Below are positions 1 through 10,400 of a DNA stretch of 64,000 nucleotides, one piece after another. Position 1 is the stretch's first letter. The number at the start of each line of letters is the position of its first letter. This DNA is from Primulina eburnea (taxonomy: Eukaryota > Streptophyta > Magnoliopsida > Lamiales > Gesneriaceae): the NCBI RefSeq assembly GCF_022965805.1, contig NC_133105.1, positions 29,048,277-29,112,276 of the forward strand, in the 5' to 3' direction. The notes below the pieces were generated by a model. The model was not told the origin of the DNA. It did not search any database and was given only the letters and a program-made list of their open reading frames with translations. The translations under genes were made by a program, and so were the position numbers.

Positions 1-2
1 CT

Positions 3-809
3 ATGGGTTCGCGGTTAGCTTTCAGTACAACTTATCACCCTCAGAGCGACGGTCAGTCAGAGAGAGTCATTCAGATTCTAGAGGATATGCTCAGAGCTTG
101 TACTATCGATTATCCAGGTAGCTGGGATTCTAAGTTGCCTTTGGTTGAGTTCACGTACAATAACAGTTACCAGACGACGATTGGCATGGCACCGTATGAG
201 GCACTTTATGGCAGGAAGTGCAGATCGCCATTGTATTGGGATGAGGTTGGTGAGAGGAAGATGTTGGGACCAGAGTTGGTCCAGCAGACAGCCGATGTTG
301 TTGCAGTTATCCGTGAGCGGATGAGGACTGCTCAGTCTAGACAGAAGAGCTACGCTGATGTGAGGCGTAGGCCGTTGCAGTTTGATGTCGGCGATCACGT
401 ATTTCTGAAGATAGCACCTCTCAAGGGTGTGATGAGATTTGGCAAGAAGGGTAAGCTGAGTCCGAGATTTATTGGTCCATTTGAGATATTGGACAGAGTT
501 GGTGATCGAGCCTACAGATTAGCGCTACCGCCAAATCTTGATAGAGTTCACAATGTGTTTCAAGTATCGATGCTCAGGAAGTATATTGCGAATCCTTCCC
601 ATGTTCTTCACCACGAGCCATTGGACTTGACGCCGAGTTTGACTTACCAAGAGATTCCGATTCAGATTTTGGATCGCACAGTTAGAGTATTGAGGAACAA
701 AGAGATCGGCATCGTTAAAGTCCTTTGGAGGAACCATTTGATCGAGGAGGCTACGTGGGAACCAGAGGATGAGATGAGAGAGAAGTATCCTGAGTTGTTC
801 GTGCAGTGA
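3..809 (+). CDS. Ty3/gypsy pol polyprotein, C-terminal part: integrase with chromodomain-like tail
   Basis: This open frame enters from upstream and ends at TGA 807-809. The first Met in view is internal to the polyprotein, not a start. It begins just before the third catalytic residue of the integrase core: the Glu of DGQSER lies near residue 20, after HPQSDGQ. Next come the FTYNNSYQ and APYEALYGRKCRSPLYW blocks that follow the core in plant Ty3 integrases, and then the GPFEIL/RVGDRAYRLALPP region. The chromodomain-like end (VKVLWRNH..EEATWEPE..M...YPELF) is typical of Tekay/Del-type chromoviruses, which join retroviral DNA to the host genome in the nucleus. No break is seen in the 268 visible residues. 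The first two catalytic Asp residues are off the window, so activity of the whole element cannot be judged. Confidence 0.92.
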   Translation: MGSRLAFSTTYHPQSDGQSERVIQILEDMLRACTIDYPGSWDSKLPLVEFTYNNSYQTTIGMAPYEALYGRKCRSPLYWDEVGERKMLGPELVQQTADVVAVIRERMRTAQSRQKSYADVRRRPLQFDVGDHVFLKIAPLKGVMRFGKKGKLSPRFIGPFEILDRVGDRAYRLALPPNLDRVHNVFQVSMLRKYIANPSHVLHHEPLDLTPSLTYQEIPIQILDRTVRVLRNKEIGIVKVLWRNHLIEEATWEPEDEMREKYPELFVQ

Positions 810-813
810 CGTC

Positions 814-849
814 AATTTCGCGGACGAAATTCCTCTAAGGAGGGGAGAT
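814..849 (+). promoter_or_regulatory. Stem-loop plus polypurine tract before the 3' LTR
   Basis: Just after the pol stop codon is a perfect 7-bp stem, AATTTCG (814-820) and CGAAATT (825-831), around the loop CGGA. The purine-rich run AAGGAGGGGAGAT (837-849) follows and abuts the LTR; this is the expected plus-strand DNA primer. The second Ty3 element has the same arrangement at 31953-31989 with a different but still paired stem. Confidence 0.8.
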
Positions 850-2410
850 TGTAATAGCCGAGCCCGTTGTACGGTACGATTTAAGTTTCGTATGTTATTT
901 CGGTTGTGTTATTAGATGTTTAGAATTGTGTTTTGGGCCATAGTATTATTGATTATTATTGTTCTTGAGGTGTTAGTTGTTGTTGATTGTTCGTTTCAGA
1001 GTTTCGGATCGATTTTGGTTGGTTGATTTTTGTTCATTGCCGTAGCAAGAGTGCACCCGCGGTGTTAGAGGAGTGCCCCCGCGGTGTACTGTGCTGATTT
1101 TAGAGTTGGAGGGCCGTAGCATCACCGCACCCGCGGTGATGCAGGGACCGCACCCGTGGTGCTTGCAGTGCCGCACCCGCGGTGTTAGTGGTTCAGGATT
1201 TTTGTGGAGTGCCGTGTTGGCGCACCCGCGGTGGAGGTATGGGCGAGATATTTATACCTTTTTGGAGTGGTTAGCCATCACTTTACCTTTCTTTCCCTCT
1301 CATTTCCGATTTCCTCTCTTTTTGCAAGGGTTTTCTACCATTTCTTTTGTTCCCTATCTTCAATCCAAGCTTCTTTTCGACGATTCGAGTTGAGATCGAC
1401 GTTCTCCTTGGTGCTAGGAAGCTTAGGTAAGCTTTTGGTGCGATTCTATTAAGGTTTTGAGTTAAGGGTTGTCTTGGGTTTGATGTTTTGATGGTTTAAT
1501 GGATTATTTGACTTGAGTTTTTGGATATAGAGTTGATGTTGGTGTTGTTTATGGATTATTGTTGTAGGTGGTGTACCAAGAGTAAGATTCAAGGTGTTAT
1601 TGTGGTTTGTAAGTGGAATTTCATTCCTTTGCTCACATGATGTTATATGTATTGTGTTTCAAAGGTTTTAATGTGTTATTCCCTTCATTTGTTTCATGTT
1701 TATGTATTGATTTCATTGATATGTATATTGGAGGCATTGATGTCTCACTATTGTTAAAAGGGAATACAAGAGAAAAGATAGAGATTGCGAAACGACGGCT
1801 TTAAATGCTATTCAGAGTTCAAATGTTTTATTGGATTGATTAATCATAGTCAGAGCATTGCATGCAATTAGTTGATCAACGACCATAGGCTTTTATCCCT
1901 CACAGTTATCGATTTATATCGATGGGATATTTGCAACCACGGACAGAGATACTATTGATATCAATCCAACCAGAGAAAAGAGAATACCATCTTATTGCTA
2001 TCTTATTGATATGCTATTGCTACAGTTATTGCTACAGTATTCATGTTTCAGAGTTGATGGTATTTATGATTTCAAAGTCATGTTTTACAGAGTATACTAT
2101 GTATCATTGCTATGTTAGAGTTCCACTTGCTGAGATTTATTCTCATTTCAGTTATTTCATGTGATGCAGATCAGAGTAGCGGCCCGGGACGTTGACTGTG
2201 GACAGGGGGTCATATGCATACACCGTTGGAAGGAAGATTTTGGCATGATCATAAGAATGATGTTTTGTATTTTGCTTCGTCATTTAAATGATCATGTATT
2301 ATTATTTTGTAAAGATGTTTAAAGAATCGTATTTTGAAACTCCTTCCATATTTTAAAGAAAATTTTAATTTCAGCTGCGTATTTTATTTAAAGAGGTCAG
2401 AGGTGTCACA
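850..2410 (+). repeat. Ty3/gypsy 3' LTR (1,561 bp)
   Basis: The LTR runs from TGTAATAGCC, directly after the polypurine tract, to GGTGTCACA directly before satellite sequence, so it has TG...CA ends. The first 400 bp carries six copies of a GC-rich dyad motif and then a TATA-like box. The rest is AT-rich and noncoding; short reading frames in it have no recognisable product. Its partner LTR is outside the window, so it cannot be dated. Confidence 0.9.
1053..1256 (+). promoter_or_regulatory. LTR promoter: six dyad motifs (ACCGC-N4-GCGGT type) upstream of a TATA-like box
   Basis: Copies of CCGCACCCGCGGTG or close variants lie at about 1053, 1075, 1123, 1148, 1171 and 1220. The sequences between them are unrelated. 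The best copy, CACCGCACCCGCGGTG, is an interrupted palindrome. A TATA-like TATTTATA sits at 1249-1256, just downstream. The layout fits a U3 enhancer plus core promoter; function is inferred from position. Confidence 0.65.
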
Positions 2411-5400
2411 TTTATAGCTTGTCATAAAACCGATGATGCTTCAAACATTGCGGATTTGTTTTTTAGAGAAGTCGCTAGGTTGCATGGCATGCCTAGGACT
2501 ATTGTTTCTGGTCGCGATGTTAAATTCTTGAGTTACTTTTGGAAGACTTTATGGCTAAACTTGGCACAAAATTGTTGTTTTCTACTACTTGTCATCCTCA
2601 AACGGATGGACAAACTGAAGTTGTCAATAGAACTTTGGGAACACTTTTGCATGCTATTCTTAAAAAGAACTTGGATTGAAATTTCTATGGACTTTATTTT
2701 GGGGTTGCCTAGGACTAAGAAAGGGAGGGATTCTATTTTTGTTGTTGTGGATAGATTCTCTAAGAAGGCACATTTTATAGCTTGTCATAAAAGCGATGAT
2801 GCTTCAAACATTGCGGATTTGTTCTTTAGAGAAGTCGCTAGGTTGCATGGCATGCCTAGGACAATTGTTTCTGGTCGCGATGTTAAATTCTTGAGTTACT
2901 TTTGGAAGACTTTATGTGTTAAACTTGGCACAAAATTATTGTTTTCTACTACTTGTCATCCTCAAACGGATGGACAAACTGAAGTTTTCAATAGAACTTT
3001 GGGAACACTTTTGCGTGCTATTCTTAAACTTGGATTGAAATTTCTATGGACTTTATTTTGGGGTTGCCTAGGACTAAGAAGGAGAGGGATTCTATTTTCG
3101 CTGTTGTGGATAGATTCTCTAAGATGGCACATTTATAGCTTGTTATAAAACCGATGATGCTTCAAACATTGCGGATTTGTTCTTTAGAAAAGTCGTTAGG
3201 TTGCACGGCATGCCTAGGACAATTGTTTCTGATCGCGATGTTATATTCTTGAGTTACTTTTGGAAGATTTTATGGGCTAAACTTGGCACAAAATTGTTGT
3301 TTTCTACTACTTGTCATCCTCAAACGGATGGACAAACTGAAGTTGTCAATAGAACTTTGGGAACACTTTTGCGTGCTATTCTTATAAAGAACTTGCTTTG
3401 ACATTTCTATGGACTTTATTTTGGGGTTGCCTAGGACTTAGAAGGGGAGGGATTTTATTTTTGTTGTTGTGAATAGATTCTCTAAGATGGCACATTTTAT
3501 AGCTTGTCATAAAACAGATGATGCTTCAAACATTGCGGATTTGTTCTTTAGAGAAGTCGTTAGATTGCATGGCATGCCTAGGACTATTGTTTCTGGTCGC
3601 GATGTTAAATTCTTGAGTTACTTTTGGAAGACTACATGGGCTAAACTTGGCACAAAATTGTTGCTTTCTACTACTTGTCATCCTCAAACGGATGGACAAA
3701 CTGAAGTTGTCAATAGAACTTTGGGAACACTTTTGCATGCTATTCTTAAAAAGAACTTGGATTGAAATTTCTATGGACTTTATTTTGGGGTTGCCTAGGA
3801 CTAAGAAAGGGAGGGATTCTATTTTTGTTGTTGTGGATAGATTCTCTAAGAAGCCACATTTTATAGCTTGTCATAAAATCGATGATGCTTCAAACATTGC
3901 GGATTTGTTCTTTAGAGAAGTCGCTAGGTTGCATGACATGCCTAGGACAATTGTTTCTGGTCGCGATGTTAAATTCTTGAGTTACTTTTGGAAGACTTTA
4001 TGGGCTAAACTTGGCACAAAATTATTGTTTTCTACTACTTGTCATCCTCAAACGGATGGACAAACTGAAGTTGTCAATAGAACTTTGGGAACACTTTTTC
4101 TTGCTATTCTTAAAAAGAACTTGGATTGAAATTTCTATGGACTTTATTTTGGGGTTGCCTAGGACTAAGAAAGGGAGGGATTCTATTTTTGTTGTTGTGG
4201 ATAGATTCTCTAAGAAGGCACATTTTATAGCTTGTCATAAAAGCGATGATGCTTCAAACATTGCGGATTTGTTTTTTAGAGAAGTCGCTAGGTTGCATGG
4301 CATGCCTAGGACAATTGTTTCTGGTCGCGATGTTAAATTCTTGAGTTACTTTTGGAAGACTTTATGTGTTAAACTTGGCACAAAATTATTGTTTTCTACT
4401 ACTTGTCATCCTCAAACGGATGGACATACTGAAGTTTTCAATAGAACTTTGGGAACACTTTTGCGTGCTATTCTTAAACTTGGATTGAAATTTCTATGGA
4501 CTTTATTTTGGGGTTGCCTAGGACTAAGAAGGAGAGGGATTCTATTTTCGCTGTTGTGGATAGATTCTCTAAGATGGCACATTTATAGCTTGTCATAAAA
4601 CCGATGATGCTTCAAACATTGCGGATTTGTTCTTTAGAAAAGTCGTTAGGTTGCACGGCATGCCTAGGACTATTGTTTCTGATCGCGATGTTGTATTCTT
4701 GAGTTACTTTTGGAAGATTTTATGGGCTAAACTTGGCACAAAATTGTTGTTTTCTACTACTTGTCATCCTCAAACGGATGGACAAACCGAAGTTGTCAAT
4801 AGAACTTTGGGAACACTTTTGCGTGCTATTCTTATAAAGAACTTGGTTTGTCATTTCTATGTACTTTATTTTCGGGTTGCCTAGGACTTAGAAGGGGAGG
4901 GATTTTATTTTTGTTGTTGTGAATAGATTCTCTAAGATGGCACATTTTATAGCTTGTCATAAAACAGATGATGCTTCAAACATTGCGGATTTGTTCTTTA
5001 GAGAAGTCGTTAGATTGCATGGCATGCCTAGGACTATTGTTTCTGGTCGCGATGATAAATTCTTGAGTTACTTTTGGAAGACTACATGGGCTAAACTTGG
5101 CACAAAATTGTTGTTTTCTACTACTTGTCATCCTCAAACGGATGGACAAACTGAAGTTGTCAATAGAACTTTGGGAACACTTTTGCATGCTATTCTTAAA
5201 AAGAACTTGGATTGAAATTTCTATGGACTTTATTTTGGGGTTGCCTAGGACTAAGAAAGGGAGGGATTCTATTTTTGTTGTTGTGGATAGATTCTCTAAG
5301 AAGCCACATTTTATAGCTTGTCATAAAATCGATGATGCTTCAAACATTGCGGATTTGTTCTTTAGAGAAGTCGCTAGGTTGCATGGCATGCCTAGGACAA

Positions 5401-5660
5401 TTGTTTCTGGTCGCGATGTTAAATTCTTGAGTTACTTTTGGAAGACTTTATGGGCTAAACTTGGCACAAAATTATTGTTTTCTACTACTTGTCATCCTCA
5501 AACGGATGGACAAACTGAAGTTGTCAATAGAACTTTGGGAATACTTTTGCGTGCTATTCTTAAAAAGAACTTGGATTGAAATTTCTATGGACTTTATTTT
5601 GGGGTTGCCTAGGACTAAGAAGGAGAGGGATTCTATTTTCGCTGTTGTGGATAGATTCTC
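2411..5660 (+). repeat. Integrase-derived satellite, block A (about 9 monomers)
   Basis: Head-to-tail monomers of about 364 bp each encode the Ty3/gypsy integrase catalytic core, from [13 protein letters not shown] to [20 protein letters not shown]. This block is the most diverged of the four. It has monomers with Thr-Trp for Leu-Trp after FWKT, copies with SDRD at the middle catalytic site near 3230 and 4680, and a short deletion before the junction near 3028 and 4478. Numerous open frames of 70-230 codons arise only because the source is coding sequence. The unit is not a multiple of three, so every frame closes within one or two monomers. Confidence 0.95.
2561..5460 (+). repeat. Four-monomer higher-order repeat, two copies of 1,450 bp
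   Basis: Segment 2561-4010 is repeated at 4011-5460 with a constant offset of 1,450 bp. Marker variants recur at that offset: the GAAGTTTTC change near 2982 and 4432, the shortened junction near 3028 and 4478, the CTTATAAAGAAC variant near 3383 and 4833, and the GTGAATAGATTC copy near 3469 and 4919. Sister copies are far more alike than neighbouring monomers. That is the mark of amplification as a four-unit block (4 x 364 less small deletions). Confidence 0.88.
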
Positions 5661-5758
5661 TGTAAGGCTCGAGAATTATCGGTCATTGATGTTAGAATCG
5701 AAGAGGTGAGAATGCATGACATAAAAATGAGAATTTTTGAAAGAATGGCCGAAGCCAT

Positions 5759-6004
5759 ACCGCACCCGCGCCTCAGACAAGAACCGCACCCGCGGTCATT
5801 TAAATCAGAATTGTGAAGTTTGTGCCGAAGCCACACCGCACCCGCGGTAAGAACATGACCGCACCCGCGGTCGAGGAATTTTCAAAAATAAAATCCTGCC
5901 GAAACATGAGCGCACCCGCGGTGTTGGGGTGACCGCACCCGCGGTGTTGCATGCGAGAAATCCACCAATTCTTCTTGAGATGACACATGGCATGGTATAT
6001 ATAT
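5759..6004 (+). promoter_or_regulatory. LTR promoter: six ACCGC-N4-GCGGT motifs and a TATA box
   Basis: Motif copies lie at about 5759 (variant), 5783, 5835, 5858, 5910 and 5932. Four of them match ACCGCACCCGCGGT exactly. A clean TATA box, TATATATAT, follows at 5996-6004. Order and spacing match the other two Ty3 LTR types in the window although the intervening sequence does not. A U3 enhancer and promoter role is inferred. Confidence 0.7.
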
Positions 6005-6855
6005 GCTTTGTGCTGATTCATTCCTTCTCCATTCCAGTTGATAGCACCGAGAGCTATTTCCAAAGAAGGTGAAAGGCTTCCTTCATATTAGAATTGAGAT
6101 TTTGCAAGATTTAGCCATCCGATTTTAGATCCGACTTCGGTTTCGAACTCCTCTCAACATTTTCTATTCAAGGATGTAAGTTTTGTTACATTTCAACATG
6201 ATTCAGATTGTGTACGTTGGGAGAAATTTAAATTTGAGTTAGAATATGTGTTCTTGGTATAATGAGCATGGTATATTTGCTATCGGGTTGAATTTCGGAT
6301 ACCGTATAGATGTTCTCGATTTTCCAGCAAGTATTATATGAAGATTTTGCAAGATTCGGTATACATAATTGTGTTGGATGAGATTATGAGTTATTGGGAG
6401 TGATTATGATATTGTTATGTTGAGATTGAGTTATCGGTATCGAGAAATCGCGTTGTTACGCTGTTGAATTGTATTGGAATCAATTACAGATTTGTACATT
6501 GAGTTGATTGAGATGTATTGTGATAGAATGTGTCCACACATTGCCATTTCAGATTTGTATTGGCCATTTGAGTTCAAGACTTCAACTACGACACCGACTA
6601 TTCGACAAGAAAGGTATAATTCATGTGGTTACGGGATTGCACAAATCGATTCAGAATTGATACGAGTTTCCCTAAATCACATACTAGATTGTTATTACAT
6701 TTAATTATGTAATGTCTTGTTTATTGATTTATATTTGAGTCCTGAGATAGGAGATATTGGCAGATTGGCCAAAACTAGACGTTTCGGTGTATCGACGCAC
6801 AGGAGCAGATTTTCTCTATGTGTAGACCCTCGATACAGAGTTGACCGAAGTCTAG

Positions 6856-6910
6856 GAATAAGACGTACCGTACCCCCGAGTGGTTGGGTAGGTGACAGAC
6901 CGTCTTATTC
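6856..6910 (+). other. Conserved inverted repeat in LTR (GAATAAGACG arms)
   Basis: GAATAAGACG at 6856-6865 pairs perfectly with CGTCTTATTC at 6901-6910 around a 35-nt loop containing GGTAGGTGACAGAC. The same arms and loop element occur in the other LTR type at 17270-17328 and 33292-33350. The stem lies between the TATA box and the poly(A) signal, so it would be transcribed. Confidence 0.6.
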
Positions 6911-7098
6911 TCACCGGGATCCCTAGATTAGAAATGAATCGAGTCAAGAACTATTTGTTGAATACAGATTTGTATTCCTTTACATGTTTAGTTCTTAATT
7001 CATGTTACTTGATATATGCTATGCTTTTGTACTTGATTTAGTTACATTGCATGCATCCATGTTTTGTACTGGGATTTGTTCTCACCGGAGTTATCCGG

Positions 7099-7132
7099 CT
7101 GTTGTCGTGTCTGTATGTGTGCATGGCAACAG
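7099..7132 (+). other. 11-bp stem-loop in the transcribed part of the LTR
   Basis: CTGTTGTCGTG (7099-7109) and CATGGCAACAG (7122-7132) form an 11-bp stem, allowing two G-U pairs, around the loop TCTGTATGTGTG. The homologous LTRs at 17494-17527 and 33516-33549 have the identical loop and a fully Watson-Crick stem with paired changes. This supports an RNA structure. Confidence 0.65.
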
Positions 7133-7278
7133 GTGGGGCAGGATCTGGGTCTCGAGCTAGATGAGAGATTGACGATAGCGTGGAGATCTCGGGCGTTGAA
7201 GATTTCTAGGGTTGTCCTACCAGACTTGTACAATTTATGTTTGTAGTTGGTATTGGAGTATTAGTGTATGCTTGTACA

Positions 7279-7284
7279 AATAAA
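7279..7284 (+). terminator. Poly(A) signal AATAAA of solo LTR
   Basis: AATAAA lies about 155 bp before the LTR end, downstream of the stem-loop. The equivalent hexamer in the related LTRs is at 17693 and 33715. It is the probable signal defining the end of R. Confidence 0.5.
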
Positions 7285-7438
7285 CTTGTATGTACCTGAT
7301 GTGGTTTAATTATTATAAAGACGTGTTATGCTTTGATTATACATTTGATTTAATGTTAAAAGCAAAATTTTGACCCACATTTTCGAGCAAAGATCCAATA
7401 AATCCCAAAAGAATTGAGTTAGAGCCCGGGTCCCCACA

Positions 7439-10400
7439 TTCTCTAAGATGGCACATTTATAGCTTGTCATAAAACCGATGATGCTTCAAACATTGCGGAT
7501 TTGTTCTTTAGAGATGTCGCAAGGTTGCATGGCATGCCTAGGACAATTGTTTCTGGTCGCGATGTTAAATTCTTGAGTTACTTTTGGAAGACTTTATGGG
7601 CTAAACTTGGCACAAAATTGTTGTTTTCTACTACTTGTCATCCTCAAACGGATGGACAAACTGAAGTTGTCAATAGAACTTTGGGAACACTTTTGCGTGC
7701 TATTCTTAAAAAGAACTTGGATTGACATTTCTAAGGACTTTATTTTGGGGTTGCCTAGGACTAAGAAGGAGAGGGATTCTATTTTCACTATTGTGGATAG
7801 ATTCTCAAAGATGGCACATTTATAGCTTGTCATAAAACCGAAGATGCTTCAAACATTGCGGATTTGTTCTTTAGAGAAGTCGTTAGGTTGCATGGCATGA
7901 CTAGGAATATTGTTTCTGGTCGCGATGTTAAATTCATGAGTTACTTTTGGAATACTTTATGGGCTAAACTTGGTACAAAATTGTTGTTTTCTACTACTTG
8001 TCATCCTCAAACGGATGGACAAACTGAAGTTGTCAATAGAACTTTGGGAACACTTTTGCGTGCTATTCTTAAAAAGAACTTGGATTGACATTTCTATGGA
8101 CTTTATTTTGGGGTTGCCTAGGACTAAGATGGGGAGGGATTATATTTTTGTTGTTGTGGATAGATTCTCTAAGATGGCACATTTTATAGCTTGTCATAAA
8201 ACCGATGATGCTTCAAACATTGCGGATTTGTTCTTTAGAGAAGTCGCTAGGTTGCATGGCATGCCTAGGACTATTGTTTCTGGTCGCGATGTTAAATTCT
8301 TGAGTTACTTTTGGAAGACTTTATGGGCTAAACTTGGCACAAAATTGTTGTTTTCTACTACTTGTCATCCTCAAACGGATGGACAAACTGAAGTTGTCAA
8401 TAGAACTTTGGGAACACTTTTGCGTGCTATTCTTAAAAAGAACTTGGATTGAAATTTCTATGGACTATATTTTGGGGTTGCCTAGGACTAAGAAGGAGAT
8501 GGATTCTATTGTCGCTGTTGTGGATAGATTCTCAAAGATGGCACATTTATAGCTTGTCATAAAACCGATGATGGTTCAAACATTGCAGATTTCTTCTTTA
8601 GAGAAGTCGTTAGGTTGCATGGCATACCTAGGACTATTGTTTCTGATCGCGATGTTATATTCTTGAGTTACTTTTGGAAGACTTTATGGGCTAAACTTGG
8701 CACAAAATTGTTGTTTTCTAGTACTTGTTATCCTCAAACGGATGGACAAACTGAAGTTGTCAATAGAACTTTGGGAACACTTTTGCGTGCTTTTCTTAAA
8801 AGAACTTGGATTGACATTTCTATGTACTTTAATTTGGGGTTGCCTTGGACAAAGAAGGGGAGGGATTCTATTTTCGCTGTTGTGGATAGATTCTCTAAGA
8901 TGGCACATTTATAGCTTGTCATAAAACCGATGATGCTTCAAACATTGCGGATTTGTTCTTTAGAGAAGTCGCTAGGTTGCATGGCATGTCTAGGACTATT
9001 GTTTCTGGTCGCGATGTTAAATTCTTGAGTTACTTTTGGAAGACTTTATGGGCTAAACTTGGCACAAAATTGTTGTTTTCTACTACTTGTCATCCTCAAA
9101 CGGATGGACAAACTGAAGTTGTCAATAGAACTTTGAGAACACTTTTGCGTGCTATTCTTAAAAAGAACTTGGATTGACATTTCTATGGACTTTATTTTGG
9201 GGTTGCCTAGGACTAAGAAAGGGAGGGATTCTATTTTCGTTGTTGTGGATAGATTCTCTAAGATGGCACATTTTATAGCTTGTCATAAAATCGATGATGC
9301 TTCAAACATTGCGGATTTGTTCTTTAGAGAAGTCGTTAGGTTGCATGGCATGCCTAGGACTATTGTTTCTGGTCGCGATGTTACTTTTGGAAGACTTTAT
9401 GGGCTAAACTTGGCACAAAATTGTTGTTTTCTACTACTTGTCATTCTCAAACGGATGGACAAACTGAAGTTGTCAATAGACTTTTGGGAACACTTTTGCG
9501 TGATATTCTTAAAAAGAACTTGGATCGAAATTTCTATGGACTTTATTTTGGAGTTGCCTAGGACTAAGAAGGAGAGGGATTCTATTTTCACTATTGTGGA
9601 TAGATTCTTAAAGATGGCACATTTATAGCTTGTCATAAAACCGAAGATGCTTCAAACATTGCGGATTTGTTCTTTAGAGAAGTCGTTAGGTTGCATGGCA
9701 TGACTAGGAATATTGCTTCTGGTCGCGATGTTAAATTCATGAGTTACTTTTGGAATACTTTATGGGCTAAACTTGGTACAAAATTGTTGTTTTCTACTAC
9801 TTGTCATCCTCAAACGGATGGACAAACTGAAGTTGTCAATAGAACTTTGGGAACACTTTTGCGTGCTATTCTTAAAAAGAACTTGGATTGACATTTCTAT
9901 GGACTTTATTTTGGGGTTGCCTAGGACTAAGATGGGGAGGGATTCTATTTTTGTTGTTGTGGATAGATTCTCTAAGATGGCACATTTTATAGCTTGTCAT
10001 AAAACCGATGATGCTTCAAACATTGCGGATTTGTTCTTTAGAGAAGTCGCTAGGTTGCATGGCATGCCTAGGACTATTGTTTCTGGTCAAGAATGTTAAA
10101 TTCTTGAGTTACTTTTGGAAGACTTTATGGGCTAAACTTGGCACAAAATTGTTGTTTTCTACTACTTGTCATCCTCAAACGGATGGACAAACTGAAGTTG
10201 TCAATAGAACTTTGGGAACACTTTTGCGTGCTATTCTTAGAAAGAACTTGGATTGAAATTTCTATGGACTTTATTTTGGGGTTGCCTAGGACTAAGAAGG
10301 AGATTGATTCTATTTTCGCTGTTGTGGATAGATTCTCAAAGATGGCACATTTATAGCTTGTCATAAAACCGATGATGGTTCAAACATTGCGGATTTGTTC

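Larger units (their letters stand above)
1..2410 (+). mobile_element. Ty3/gypsy retrotransposon, 3' part (left end outside window)
   Basis: The window opens inside the integrase gene of a Ty3/gypsy element. It continues through the pol stop codon, a polypurine tract and a complete 3' LTR that ends in ACA. Satellite sequence resumes at once, so the element was inserted into the satellite array. The left half, the 5' LTR and the left copy of the target-site duplication lie upstream of the window. The right duplication is therefore unconfirmed; TTTAT at 2411-2415 is the candidate. The integrase tail resembles plant chromoviruses of the Tekay/Del type, judged from remembered family features and not from a phylogeny. 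Confidence 0.92.
5661..7438 (+). mobile_element. Ty3/gypsy solo LTR (1,778 bp), TSD TTCTC
   Basis: The element starts TGTAAGGCTCGAG, ends GAGCCCGGGTCCCCACA, and carries no internal region. It is flanked by the 5-bp duplication TTCTC (5656-5660 and 7439-7443). Removing it with one TTCTC restores the satellite text GATTCTCTAAGATGG in register. It is related to, but distinct from, the LTRs of the Ty3 element at 15967-33838: both share the last 17 bp, the GGTGGGGCAGGATCTGGGTC block and two stem-loops. Solo LTRs form by recombination between the two LTRs of a full element. Confidence 0.95.

Noticed and set aside
1073..1452. Overlapping frames in the first LTR
   Set aside because: They span the GC motif array and promoter region, overlap each other and have no recognisable product.
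2411..2415. TTTAT as confirmed target duplication of the first Ty3 element
   Set aside because: The left flank lies outside the window, so the duplication cannot be verified here.
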